Source: Cannabis sativa | Lineage: Eukaryota; Streptophyta; Magnoliopsida; Rosales; Cannabaceae | Direction of reading: 5' to 3' | Length of the DNA: 64,000 bases | Assembly: GCF_029168945.1 (NCBI RefSeq) | Contig: NC_083602.1 | Location: 73,242,600 to 73,306,599, forward strand | Shown: piece by piece, positions 38,078 to 50,948 of the stretch | How the letters are laid out: each line of letters starts with the position of its first letter | Numbering within the stretch: the stretch's first letter is position 1 | Position numbers and translations under genes: made by a program | The notes under the pieces: model-generated | What the model was told of the DNA's origin: nothing | Databases searched by the model: none | What the model saw: the letters and a program-made list of their open reading frames with translations, nothing else

Positions 38078-39335
38078 TGTTAGGCTATTTTTAGCCTATG
38101 TTTTGGATCTAATTTATGTGCGTTTTTAGCTGTGTTAGGACGGAATTACGCTTGTTTTCTATGTTTTCAGGTTCTTTGGAATAAAAGATGTCTCGGGGGC
38201 AGAAATTAAACAAGAGACGGGCTGAGCCAAGAAAACGCAAATTACGGGTTATTTTGTACATCTGGCCGCGGCTAGATATAGCTTGGCCGCGGCTAGATCC
38301 CAAAATAACGAAAATTTAGAGCTGCTTCAGTGGCCGCGGCGAGGCTCCATATGGCCGCGGCTAAAAGGTGCTTACAGAAAGCACCCAATTTTGCAATATT
38401 CTCGCCGCGGCGAGAGGAAGCTTGGCCGCGGCGAGATCCCGTACGGACCAGGGGCATTTTCATCCATCGAACCCTAAATTTCAAGTATAAATAGAAAACT
38501 GCGATTGGAAGTCTGGGAGAGCGATTTGGAACCCTAAAACACAGCTGAGAGCGGCAGGAAGAGCATAGAGATTCGAGTGAAGATCCAGAATTCATCCTCA
38601 AACAGTTCTTTTCTTTATTCCTCTTTAATTTATTTATGTTGAATATTGCTATAGGAATGGTTATGGATTTATTTCTGAACTAAATTTCCCATTTAGGGAG
38701 GATGATGATTGTTGTTTAATGTTTTGCCTAGTTAATGTTTAATTACCATTCCTCAATTCTTGTGTGTGAAATTATCTTAGTTTGTTCTTAATTTCATGTT
38801 TAAGATTGATCACCTTGTGCATGCTCTATGATCTCAATTCAAAATCTGAAAAGTGAGAATTGAGAATGCTAAAATTAAGATAATCAATGTTCTATGTGAA
38901 ACGAAAGTATTTGCATGACTTATGTGACGAGTAGATTATTACTTAATGCTGATTTCATGTTAGTTTAATTAAGGAATTAATTAGATAACATGTGATTTAG
39001 AATCTAGAAGATCTGAAAGGAGCTAGGTTATTTCATAATCTGTCATTCACTGCAAGAATAGGATAGTAATTAATCATTAACGATTTGGGTAAACAACAAC
39101 AGGATTCTCCTCCCTATTGTCTCATCTTGCTCAACCTTAAATTGTGTTATTAAGTTTTCTGAATTTCTTTCATATTTTACTGTTTTTAAATCATACTTGC
39201 TTTCGATTTACCGAATAGAATCATAAGTATAATTTAGTGGTACTTAATCCAATTCCCTGTGGGATCGACCTCACCTGTGTGAGATTTACTACTTGATTGC
39301 GTATACTTGCGTAGTGTTTATAATTCTTCGCAACA
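38078..39335 (+). repeat. 3' LTR of C
   Basis: 1,258 bp, offset 10,016 bp from the 5' LTR; apart from one base near its end I saw no differences. Ends TTCGCAACA followed by AGCAA. Confidence 0.96.
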
Positions 39336-39340
39336 AGCAA

Positions 39341-41078
39341 CCTTTTATTCGATCAAAATGAGAATCCAACGCTGTCCCGGTAGGCGAGAGTCAAGGTTAT
39401 TCTCACTTTATGAGCTTCCACCATTGTTTCATATTTTATGAGTTTATCTCTAAGTATTCACCGTAGGGGAGAGTCTAATAGAGACGAAAACTCACAAAAC
39501 ACTTATCAAATGAGATCTTACGGTGTTAAAAGTTTTCAACGAATAACCATCCATAAGGGGCACGAAGTCTAGCATCTCGAGGTTATATTGAAAAAATTTA
39601 ACTATTGTAAGACCAACAATGGAGATTGAATATCTTTTGATTAAAGCTCATTATTTTAAAAATATGTATTTTATTTAATCATCTGTTCCATATTTAAATA
39701 ATGAAAAATTACAAATTAAAGTTGGTTTAAATAAAAAATCAACTTTAATTAAATTTCAATTATTATTTAAATTCGAAAAATAAATTCGAATATAATGGAA
39801 CAAATTTGAAAATATCTTGTTTAAGTTGTTTAGAAGAATCTAAAAAATCAACTTAAAAGTATCTTTCAAATTAGATTTAATTAAATATAAAATTAAGTTG
39901 TAACCACTTAATTTGAAAATATTCCATTTTAAGTTAATATTTGAAAAAATATCAACTTAAAAAATATCTTAAGGATCTTAATAACCAATTCCTAAAATTC
40001 CACAACTTAATTTTGAAATTTGAAATTCAAAAGATATTCAGATTTAAGTTGATTAGTTAGAGATAACTAATTTTCAACTTAAATAGGAATATTAAATGAA
40101 AAATTTAAATTAAGCTTCAGAAAGAATCTAATTGGTTATAATTCTATATTTAATTAAATACAAGAAAATACATATAGTTTAGCTTAGAAAATAATTTATT
40201 AAACTATGTTTTTCTTAAATTAATTCCAAAATAAATGAAATTAATTATGTTACTAATCAATTTTATTAGGTTAAACTAATTTAATTAACCTAGTACAGTT
40301 ATCCAAATCAGGCAAATGGGCCTTCACAATTGGGGTAGTTCATGTGAGGGGGAGCTGGGTTCAGTATGTCGTACCCACTTTTATGGCCCCCAACTCTCAC
40401 ACAAGGCCCAAAAGAGAGGAATTTAACCTTAAAATGAACAAGTGTTATTAATTGAATAGGCCCAAAAACTAAATGGGCCTAAATAAAATCTATGAAAAAC
40501 TATGATATTTTATTTAGCAACAACAACCTATATCCATCTATAAACAAAATTAAACATGTAGGCTCACACAGGCACACACTTGGATGGATCCTATCATGTT
40601 GCTAGGTCATACACAGATGAAAGAAAATTGTAAAATTTACCTGTTACAAATTATTTACTTGACCTATTGACAATCGAACCATGGGTTAAAATCAGATCAT
40701 TGGATCTGTCAACAAGTTAACCATGACAATTTAGATCAAGCAATAATAGGTTTTATAAAACTTACAAACAAGCTAAAATACATACTCCTGCAACAAGATG
40801 AATTTGATAGTTGGATGTAGAAATTATTTAATTTTAAATAATAATTTTCGAAAAATATTTAAATAATTAAAAAAAAAATTCGATATTTAAATAAAATAAT
40901 AAAAAAAATTTAAAATTAAACCTACAATTGCGAGCTGTACGGAAGTTAATTCCATGAAATAGCATGAAAAAACGAAGAAAAACGAAAAAATTGCGAGCTG
41001 TACGGACAGTATGCATTGCATACTGTCCGCACGCGGGCTAGGGAGGACCTGATCGAGAAATGCCGGCGCAGGAGGCTG
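39341..41078 (-). other. leader of A, continuation after C
   Basis: Non-coding. The second GGCGAGAGTCAA motif is at about 39373-39396. An AT-rich tract follows (39660-40300). The conserved block with GCTGGGTTCAGTATGTCGTA is at 40354-40378. Compared with B, about 500 bp are missing at 40928, where an 18-bp segment (40926-40943) is repeated at 40989-41006. A stem of 12 bp with a 3-nt loop (CGGACAGTATGC, ATT, complement) is at 41003-41029. Confidence 0.75.
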
Positions 41079-41575
41079 CATATTATTGTATGGTATGTGA
41101 TTTTTGTTATCTATAATATATTATTTATTTAATATGATTTTAGTTTCTATTTTATTATATATAAATTAATTTTTTGGTATGTATTCATATTTTAATGGTG
41201 GTTTATATAATTTTGTTAGCATGATATATATATATTTTATGTATTAATTTAGCATTGTTATAATTTCTTTGTGGTATATAATTTTATTATTACGGTATAT
41301 TAATTTTCTGTACTACGATATATCTAATACTGCTGTATATATTTAAATGATCTAATATATTTATTTTTGTTACAATATAATAATATGCAATACTAAAAAA
41401 ATTATGTAACTTAATTTTATTATTATATATTTTTTTAAAAAAAAATATGTGATAAATGTATTTTTATAATTTTTATTAGCTAATTTATTAGATTTGACCA
41501 TTTTCTTAATATTTTTAAAAAATGGACATTTACTAACTTAGTTACTAAATTTAGGGCCATTTTGCATCTCAATAG
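41079..41575. other. unassigned AT-rich segment
   Basis: About 500 bp made of TATATTATTTAT-like sequence with no counterpart in the N or B leaders and no frame, ends or repeats I can recognise. It lies between leader sequence of A and a second, divergent leader. Confidence 0.5.
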
Positions 41576-43330
41576 CAACCTAGTCCATTTAAATTATTTA
41601 GAATTAAATGGGCTTCCTATATGCATCTAAGCCCAAAAACAAACATATAGGCGCACACAGGTCAAGCTGATTTGGATGTGTCCTATCATGTTTCTAGGTT
41701 TATCATAGATGAAAGAAAGTTACAAAATTTACATGTTACAAATTATTTATATGATCTATTTACAATTGGACTATGATTAAAATCAGATCATTGGATCTGT
41801 TAACAAGTTAATCATAACAATTTAGATCAAATAATAGGTCTTCTTAAAATAAAAATTTTTATAAACAATTAAAAAGAAATAATATCCATGTAACAAATGT
41901 GAAATAAGATATTTAAACTTCTATAATTAAATTATCATTTAACTAACCAACCAGATTTTGAAAATTTAAGGTTGTAGAAACAACTTTAAATACCTTTTCA
42001 AAATTTAAAATTTAAACTAATTTCAAAATATCTAAGTTTATTTAGATTATTTTATCAAATCAAATTAAATATCTAATAAGATAAATGATTTGAAAATAAC
42101 CAAATAGCTATTTTCAATATCATTTTCTAATCTTAAAATTTAATAAAATTAAAATAACAAAATAAACTAATTTTAAAATTGATATGGTTAGGCAATTATT
42201 ATTTTCAGAATAAAGTAATAAAAGAAATGATAATTATCTAAATAATATGTGAAAATATCTTAAATTAAGCCTTTTCAAATTTCTACAAAAATATCTAAAA
42301 TATTTAACATACTATTTATAGATTTGTGATCAATAAAATGATATAATATTGCAATAAATATCATTTTTCTAACTTATAATTCATAAATAATAAAATATTT
42401 CACAAAATAACTAATTTTGAATTTGAAATTTTTATTGTTAGGAATCTATAAAAATATCTACGTTAATTTCAAATTTATTATTATTTAATTTGCCATATAA
42501 GATATAATTTGAATATAATATTTCAAATTAAAAAGATAATGCTATGTTTTAATTTAAAATATACCCAATATTAAAATATCTAACCTTATTATTAAATAAT
42601 ATATAAATTTTAACAAATTAACAATTTTTTGAAATTTGACCATAATTTAAAATATAAAATAATTAATTTTTTAATTTAAACCTCAATATATCAAAATTAA
42701 TAATAATCTATTAAATAATTATATATTATTAATTTAAAAAATTTGATATTTAAGTGTAAATGTAAAAATAATATTTTATTTAGATATTTAGGGTTTTGAA
42801 AACAAAAATTTGAAATTTGTGAAAAAATATCACAAAAATCGCAATTTTGGTGGAGAATCACTTGTCTGCCCAAGAAGGGTGAACACATCCTCCCTACACG
42901 CGCGCAAGTGAAAGTTGCAGGGTGGGATGTGCGAGAAACCTCAGCGGGTTGTAGGGTCATCGTGGGCGGATGTAGCATCACTCGTGTCTGAAGCCTGGGT
43001 TTGACTGAGTTCAGACAAGCTTTGTCCCCTTCATGCGTGTGCAAATCCTCCTTGTCTGAGGGGCTGTGTGTGCATGGTGCTCGAGTGCTCGACACTCAAT
43101 GAACCAAAATTTTAACACACCATATCTCTCTCATTTTTTATTGAAATTGAGTTCCGTAAATATAAAAATTGCTTAATTTTTCGCAAGGAATCCAAATAAA
43201 TTATTTTCATGATTCTTTTTTAATTCATATAACATCATCAAATAACACATAAACTACCATGAACACATCGAAATCAACAAATTAACAAATTCATCATTTT
43301 AAATTCATATTTTATGAAAGTAAATCATTA
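41576..43330 (-). other. divergent copia leader (A')
   Basis: Begins by repeating, in diverged form, the block CCTATATGCATCTA...CCTATCATGTT...CTAGGT already present at 40520-40610, which indicates a second leader of the same superfamily. Mostly AT-rich. A GC-rich island at about 42850-43100 has no counterpart of equal length in N or B. The 132-codon frame over it (42697-43095) is unlikely to be a gene: it ends in leader sequence and resembles no protein I know. Confidence 0.6.
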
Positions 43331-43347
43331 CCATGGCTCTGAGGCCA
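43331..43347 (-). other. primer binding site of A'
   Basis: The minus strand reads TGGCCTCAGAGCCATGG, as in N and B, two bases inside the LTR. Confidence 0.75.
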
Positions 43348-43349
43348 GT

Positions 43350-45189
43350 TGTTTGGATTTATTTTACCAAGATCTAGATTTACTAACAAGTATGTTTCAT
43401 TAACATCCTAAATATGAATATCTCTAATACAATGAAATTAAACACAAAAGAGTTTAGAAAACCTTACATTGATTGCACCAGAATAATATGACTCATTCCG
43501 GTCAGATGTCTAACCCGTATTCCTTTCTCTCGTAGAGTATTAATAAGATCTCAGCCTGGATCTCTTTCTCTCCTTCGGGTTGGTTACCACCATCTTTCGC
43601 ACTATGATTGAGTACTTGACTTGATATGTGTGGGTATAGAACTCTATCACTATGGCTCGAGTATGAAGAACAATGAAAGATGTTTGAAATTCTAGAAGGC
43701 GTCTCTTATCTACTAGTTGTCTGACAGAGTAAGAAACTAGATTTGGTAGGTTGAAAGTGTTGGATGAGATGAGAGCATCATATTCCTTTTGTAGTGTTTT
43801 AACTAGGGCTTAGTTTTGAATTATATGGATTAAAAAAGAATAAAATAATGGACAAAAATTACACATAGTGGCCGGCCACTAAAAGGCCTTTTACAAGTTA
43901 CAATTTTGTCACTTTATTTCAACCAATTATTCTTCTTTCAATAATACCATATTTTCAAATTTCAATCATATAAATGTCCAAACTATTTATTTAATAGTTA
44001 TAATTAATTATCAAATAAAATTACCATTTATATTATTTATTAATTAGACCATGCAAAGTCTCTTAATTAATAAATAAACCCCAAAATCTCTTTTCTTCAC
44101 AATTAAGCCCTTGCTTAGTGAAAATTCATGAATAAGACATAGTCTAATTTTAGAATTATAATTGATGAATTAAACTAATTAATTGAGTCTACAGCAGTAT
44201 TATCTCAACTAGTGAGGGGATCATGAGCCTATATAACGAGCTTTAATTTCAATAAGTAGATCTAGCATTTACCAAGTAAATTCACTAACTTTTTTAATTT
44301 CTCCTTGCACCACTATAGATTCGAAATTGCACTCTCAATTATATAAAACGCTCTATATGTACCAAGATATAGGTGCGTTATGATTATTAATTGTTACAAC
44401 CTTAATAGTCGAAGATCCTCTATAGATGATCTACACCGAATAGGGACAACTTTACCGTTCTACCCTTCAATTTATTTTATCCTTAAAACACTTAGCTACC
44501 TATAAATGATATTTCAGTAAACTAATATAGTTACTAAAATGAGGCCTCAATGATTTATCTCTATTAAGCCAAGCTCAAAGGAAATTATCGTTTCACTTCT
44601 AAATACTTATAGAAGCTATAGATTCTATATCCATGATTAGCGCTCCCACTCAATTGAACTATCATGTTCCCAAGATGTAAGTGTTCAGCCAACCAAACAT
44701 TAACGAACAACTCTAAGAACATAAATAATACAACTAAGATCGAACCTAACCATACACGATTAAGATTTTAGACCTATGATCAACTGATGATATTGACTTA
44801 GAAAGATGTAACGGTAAGTTTATGATATTTTATCCAAGTTTAATATTAGTCTAATCTAATGTATACTCCATACATCTGATACTGGTAAACTTTGCCAATA
44901 CCCTAGAAAGGACATAACACTGACAAATCATGTCAGTCTAAATCCAGTACACTGACATATCATGGGACATAAACTTTTGAACATATAATCTTGATTAAAT
45001 TTTACTGTGTTGACGACACCATAATTATGAACAAATATATATGTTCTGGACTTAATAGAATTTATTCATTAAATATAATCATGAAATAAATCATGTGAAC
45101 CATACAACATAGAATGATTTCTGATCTTTTATTAATTAGTAAATCTGATTATATTGAAATAAGTTTTATTTAGGGCAGAAAACCCAACA
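43350..45189 (-). repeat. 5' LTR of A' (divergent copia LTR)
   Basis: 1,840 bp, from TGTTTGGATT to CCCAACA. It occupies the position expected for the 5' LTR of A but differs strongly from 1-1421. In places such as the GGCAAAGTTTACCAGTATCAG region (complement near 44880) it agrees better with D's 3' LTR. So it is either the partner of another element or evidence that A is recombinant. Confidence 0.8.
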
Positions 45190-45301
45190 GGTCTGTGTCC
45201 AGGACTGGGGCCGAGACCAAAAATTATACAGACAGTAAATAAAAGGAAAAAATAAACTACGAACACTTTACTTATATTAGCAAGTACATTCAACAGGAAA
45301 C
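45190..45301. other. short unassigned segment between LTRs
   Basis: Sequence between the A' LTR and solo LTR G that I cannot assign to an element. With 62530-62579 it forms about 160 bp of older DNA into which G inserted. No frame recognised. Confidence 0.5.
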
Positions 45302-46424
45302 TGTTGGAAATTATTTTACCAGGATCTTAGATCTACTCACAAGTATGTTGATTAACACCCTAAATATGAACTTTTAAAACGATTATAAAATTAAACACAT
45401 ATAAAGTATGAGAAACCTTACATTGGGTGCAGCAGAATAAAATGTCTCCTTCCGTAAAGATCTCTAACCCTTGTATCCTTTCTGTCGCAGAGTATTATCA
45501 AGATCTGAACCTCGCTCTCTTTCTCTCCTTTTTTTAGTGCTGAATCTCCTTCTTGTTGAATGTCTTTCTTCACGATCTTCCTCACTATGATTGAGGTATC
45601 ACTTGCTGTGTGTGGACACTACTCTATCACTAAGAGGTTCGAAATTTACAAGAGAGAAGAAGAGAGTGAAGGTGGCGACTAGGTATAAAGAGAGAAGGCT
45701 CAGGTTTTTCTCTGAAGGAAACAAGATGTGAAAAGTGTTAAGTGTAAATTTCCTGAAGCCTTCACTATCTATTTATAGCATTCCACTAGGGTTAGGTTTG
45801 AATTATTTGGCATTAAAATAATGAAAATATCAGATGATAAAGCCTATAAAAGTGACCGACCATGGCATAATGGATTTGGGCCTCACTTTTGCAATTTTGC
45901 AGTTTTATCATTTCTGCATCTCATTTTCTCAAAAACGCCAATTTTCAAATTCAACCATTTAAATGCCAATTCTAACTATTTAATAACTATAAATAATTAT
46001 TAAATAATATTGTCATTTATCATATTTATTAATTTAACCATACAAAGTATCTTAATTAACAAATATGCCCTAAAAACTCTTTCTTTACAATTTCGCCCTT
46101 ACTTAGTGAAAAATTCACAAATAGACATAGTCTAATTTGAGAATTATAATTGATTAATTAAAACCAATTAAATGAGTCTTACATGTAATATTGTCTCAAC
46201 TAGTGGGGGGACCATGGGTCTATATAGCCGAGCTTCCAATAAGCAGATCAAGAATTTATAACCTAAATTCACTGACTTATTAATTCTTCGTTGAATCCAC
46301 GCATAGAACTTAGAATTGCACTCTCAGTATATAGAACGCTCTATATGTTCCACCATATAGACACGTCATTAGTTATCCATTGTTATAATCCTAATTTGAT
46401 CAATGATCCTCTATATGAATGATC

Positions 46425-46637
46425 TGTTGGGTTTTATGCCCTAAATAAAACTCATTTCAATATAATCTGATTTACTTATTAATAAAGATCAGAAATAACA
46501 TTTTATGTTGCATGGTTCACATGATTTATTTCATTTCATATAATCAGATTTACTTATTAATAAAGATCAGAAATAACATTTTATGTTGCATGGTTCACAT
46601 GATTTATTTCATGATTATATGTATATAATGTATGAAT
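46425..46637 (+). repeat. 5' LTR remnant of D with 78-bp tandem duplication
   Basis: The segment beginning TATAATCTGATTTACTTATT at 46461 is repeated from 46539 with period 78; D's 3' LTR has it once. Homology to the LTR stops after ATGTATGAATT at about 46637. Confidence 0.85.
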
Positions 46638-48083
46638 TATTATTATTTCTAGTACTAATTATTATTTCTAATATTAAATAGGAAAATATCATTGATTGTG
46701 AAATTAATTGTTTCATAATTAATTTTGGTACAATCTAAGTTTAGTATATTTTCCTAGTATTAAACTAGAATTAATAATTAAAGTTTTCTCTATACTTAAT
46801 TATTTATTTCTTGAATTTAATACATTTAATTAAATTGAAAATTTTAATATCTAAGTTGATTTTCATCATGATACTTAAATATTGTTATTTTCATGTTATT
46901 TAATTAAAGTTGAAAATTATCTTAAGTTTGGAATCTTATTTCAGAATAACTTAAATCAATGATTAAATTTTGAAATTGCATTTCTTTAATGTAGAAATTT
47001 CGAATTTTATTTGAAAAATAGATTAAAGTTGAAAATTATTGATTTAATTTTGGACCAACTTAAATCAATGATTTTTCATTTAATGATTAATTAAAATAAA
47101 TGAACTAAAATATATTATAATTAGAAATTAGATTAATTAGTCAATGAAAGTCTAGATAGATATTATCTGTTTTGCTTGAAGTATTTTTCTAGTGTATTTA
47201 ATTAAATAGAAAATTACTATTTAAGTTGATTTTTAATCATGATACTTAAATATTTGAAATTTTTCTTAGATATTTAATTAAATAGGAAAATTATATTTTT
47301 TGTTGAAAATTAATTTTATTAATTAATTTTGGGCCAACATAAAATTAGAGTAATTTTCCTGGATTTATATTTATTTTATTTTAAAGCATTTTCGAAAGTT
47401 GTATTCTTATACACTTCATTTTTCGAAATGCAATATATATTTATAGAAAATTAAATTTGAGTTGTAAATTAATTTAAATTAATTTTGAAACAACTTAAAT
47501 TGAATATTTTCTAAATATTTATGAAAATTATTACTAAGATGGAAATAATTCACGTTATTTTCATATCCATCTAAGTATAATTTATAATATTAAATTAAAA
47601 TTTATATTTGGAATTTTTCATTCTAAATTGGAAATTTTGATTAAATAAATATATATTTAAAATAAATTGATTAAAATAAATATTAGGAGAAAATACAAGC
47701 TTCATTAAATAATGAGCTTTATTATAAGGATATTCGATCTCCATTGTTGGTTTTACATAGCTATTGTTTTAGTGAGTAATCCTCCCTAATGGAGGAACGT
47801 TCATTAGCAAGTTAGCACCGTTTAATCTCGAAAGATAAGTAATCTTGTAAGTTTTTTATATAGTTTATGATCACCCTAATGGTGGCGACTGTATAAGACT
47901 TGCAAGAATATGAAACAATGGTGGAAGCTCATAAGATAGAATAGCCTTGACTCTCGCCTAAACGGGACAACGCGGATTCACATCTTGATCGAATAAAAGG
48001 ATGCTAGAATGTTGATCATTTTAGATCAGCTGACAACTCTATTCAATGAATGATAGCTTTGACTCTCGCCTAAACGGGACACT
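46638..48083 (+). other. leader of D, upstream of E
   Basis: AT-rich non-coding sequence, complementary to 9115-10610 of N. It includes the twin motif in the form TTGACTCTCGCCTAAACGGG at about 47947 and 48058. The final ACACT is the target duplication of E. Confidence 0.8.
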
Positions 48084-50384
48084 TGTAATAACCAAAATAT
48101 TCAGGTATTATTTTTTTTTCTATGCTAGTCTAAATATCTTGATGTAGAAATACTAAATTGCAAAGAATATATTATTATTAATTTTTTTAATCTTGTTAGA
48201 AATGGATAAGAGATTGTATTAATTTTAAAAGAGTATTAGTAAATTAAAAGCCCAAATATAATATAATGAGAATTTAAGTTAAAGTAAATGGATAGATGAG
48301 TATAAATGGTATAGTATAATGCCTTGAGCCATGTATATTCGGCCAAGAAATGGATGATAAGCCCATGCATGATTATAATTATTATTATCATTTAATTAAG
48401 TAATAGTTAGTAAATGATATATGATGGTAGTGTATCATTTTATGATGAAATTAGAAATTGTAGTAGTGATATGGTGTAAGCCTTTTATGGCACGTAGAAC
48501 CAAGTGCAATGAATATAATTTTTAGATATTAATTAAGTTAATGTTTATAAGCATGGACATGTGGCAGTGAGTGGGGTAAATGATGGGATAGAATGGAGAG
48601 ATTCTAGCTGAGAAGTCACCACGTGGATGTCTATGAGAAATAGGGTCATATTAATAAAACAACTAAGACCAACTAAAACTATTTCAGGTTGCATAGTAGA
48701 GCTTCTCTCATTATCTAACAAATTTGACCGAGTAATAAGAGAAAGTCATGGCTTTTTAGTTGAGTATTTGAATATTTTTTTATTTTAACCTTGAGTACTA
48801 CGGCTGGGTAAGGTTAGTAAAGGCCTATAAATAGAAGCTATCACTCACATATCTTCTCACAAAAAGCCAAAACTAGATATCATTCTCTCTCTCTCTCTCT
48901 CTCACTCAAATAATATTCTGCCGAAGTCACTTCTCTTTAAATCCCTTGTTTCAAAATTTACTTTGTTTCATTAAGGGCCAACACCATTACTGCCAAGATC
49001 ATATATATATATATATTCTCTTTCCCTTAATGCTATCCTATAGTCATCTTCTTCAAGTTTATTAGTTATTTCAAAGGCCAAAAGTATTATCTCATATATA
49101 TAGATATCTTTCATCTTATCGACGTCACCACCATTATTTTCACAATCAAATTTTAGTACTCTGCCAGATTTCTTTTTCAATTTAAGGTATTTTTATAATT
49201 TTAGATTTGTAGATTTAAGATTAAAAATTATATATTTATGTAGTACATATATATATACTATTATGATTAATCCTAACCATTAAGTATGAAATTTAGGTTT
49301 TTCGTAAGACCATTATTTCTCAAGGATCACTCTCATTACAATCAAGGCTAGAACTCCACATTCGAGGTAAGGAAATTAAGTAGAAAAACATAAGTTTTCT
49401 GTATGCAATAACATTCATAGAAAGGGTGGGAATAGTAAAAGAGAAATTAATTAAGGTCTTCTGCCGGACTCTTTATTGTTTGTTATTTAATGTACTGTAT
49501 AATATATATTTAAATAATATGTTTATAAGATTCATGTTATTTATGTATATTTACAGTATTAGAGCATGGCCATTGCTAAAGGTATATATATTTAAATAAT
49601 GTGTTTATAAGATTCATGTTATTTAAGTATGTATGTAAATAGTGTGTTTATAAGATTCACATTATTTAGTTATGATTGTTTTGTTATTTAAATAATGTAT
49701 AGTAGTTTGCTATTATTTAAATTAGATAGATTATAGTTTATGTGACATGGTTTGGCTGAGAAGATAATGGTCAAATACTTGATTATTGGGTCTATATGGT
49801 AGATAGGGGCCATTTAGTAGTGAGTACGATTTTACTGAACCCAGCCCTCCGCCATTTAGTCGAATAGCTCGAGTTTATTTGCCAAAGTCGGACTCGGGCG
49901 TAATTATGTGATTTAGCTTAGAACCTAGTTATTAGTGACTAGTGATATAATTAAATTTATATTTTGCTATCTATCTAAATGTGTGCATGTGGATTTTAGT
50001 TTAGTGTTATTTTTATTTATGTGACTACTTGACACACATTTCCTTACTGAGTTTAGTAGCTCACCCATATTAAATTACCATGTGCAGACCAAAGTAACTA
50101 AAAGTCTAGAATACCGGTGGCGAGTGGAACTTTGGACGCTTGTGTGTGTGAACTCGCTGAGGGCCATATAACTGCGGGCGGTCTAGGGCACTCTGTTTAT
50201 TTATTTACGTTATTAAACTTATGTCGCAATTATTTTAGTTATTAATTATTATGTTTTTTTTAACGAAAACTGGCCAGTTGTGAATATGTTCAAGTATTAA
50301 ATAAAAATGCGACATTATAATTTTTCGCGTTTAACGCTTGTAAACAAAATTAATATTTTTTTTTATAAAAGTACGGGCGTTACA
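48084..50384 (+). repeat. 5' LTR of E
   Basis: 2,301 bp. TATA box TATAAATA at 48826-48833, CT tract at about 48886-48902, AT microsatellite near 49009. At 49820-49845 it carries GTGAGTACGA...ACTGAACCCAGC, the motif shared with the copia leaders. Short frames such as 48971-49180 recur in the other LTR and are not genes. Confidence 0.95.
48826..48833 (+). promoter_or_regulatory. TATA box in E 5' LTR
   Basis: TATAAATA in GGCCTATAAATAGAAGC; the same sequence is in the 3' LTR near 55620. Confidence 0.6.
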
Positions 50385-50387
50385 GTT

Positions 50388-50399
50388 TGGTATCAGAGC
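50388..50399 (+). other. primer binding site of E (tRNA-iMet)
   Basis: TGGTATCAGAGC, three bases after the LTR; an exact match to the usual initiator tRNA-Met site of plant retrotransposons. Confidence 0.92.
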
Positions 50400-50948
50400 G
50401 ACAGTTATATCGGTCCCGAACGTTCTCACGAGTTACACACATCAGCCAAAAAGTTTCCGCTTGCCACCAAGTAAGTCCATTATATATGCTTGTATTTTAT
50501 GTGTATTTTATTTATTTATTTATTTATTTATTTTTTTTGTAATTTCTAAATTTGCATTTTACTTTTAAAAAAAAAAACCATAGTACCAACATCCAAGTTT
50601 AGGTACTACCCATATGAAATAATTTTTTTTTAATACATATAAATATATTTCAAGTTAGTTTAAAATAAAATTTTGGGTGAAATTTTAGAACTTGATGTTA
50701 GATAGCACCATATGACTCTTGAAAAAAAAAATCATAGAAATTTTTTCTTTAAGTAACCATATAAAGAAAAGAAAAATGTGTGTCTTATTATTTTATGTGA
50801 TTATTTATTTTATCTTTGAATAAATAGAAATTATTTGTGAACTAGTTATGTAAGTATGGGCATTTTTTTTTTTGAAAATAGTGATATCTTATTTAAGTTT
50901 ATCTTCTTTTAGAGATTCTTAGAAACAAACAAGAAACATTAGGAAATA
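50400..50948 (+). other. leader of E
   Basis: Non-coding AT-rich region between the primer site and the gag start; nothing recognisable in it. Confidence 0.7.

Larger units (their letters stand above)
28062..39335 (+). mobile_element. Athila-type Ty3/gypsy element C
   Basis: A complete 11,274-bp element flanked by AGCAA (28057-28061 and 39336-39340). LTRs are 1,258 bp each (28062-29319 and 38078-39335), and I saw only one difference between them (29310 region T against 39326 region C), so insertion is very recent. Order: 5' LTR, tRNA-Asp primer site, gag-pol, spacer, an additional ORF, a long 3' untranslated region, polypurine tract, 3' LTR. The primer site, DLGAS protease, FMDDF reverse transcriptase and extra 3' ORF together fit the Athila lineage. 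Confidence 0.95.

Noticed and set aside
41079..41575. AT-rich segment considered as an inserted MITE
   Set aside because: No terminal inverted repeats or target duplication could be identified at its edges.
42697..43095. A 132-codon minus-strand frame
   Set aside because: It covers a GC-rich island in a copia leader and continues into AT-rich leader sequence; no recognisable domain and no counterpart in N or B.
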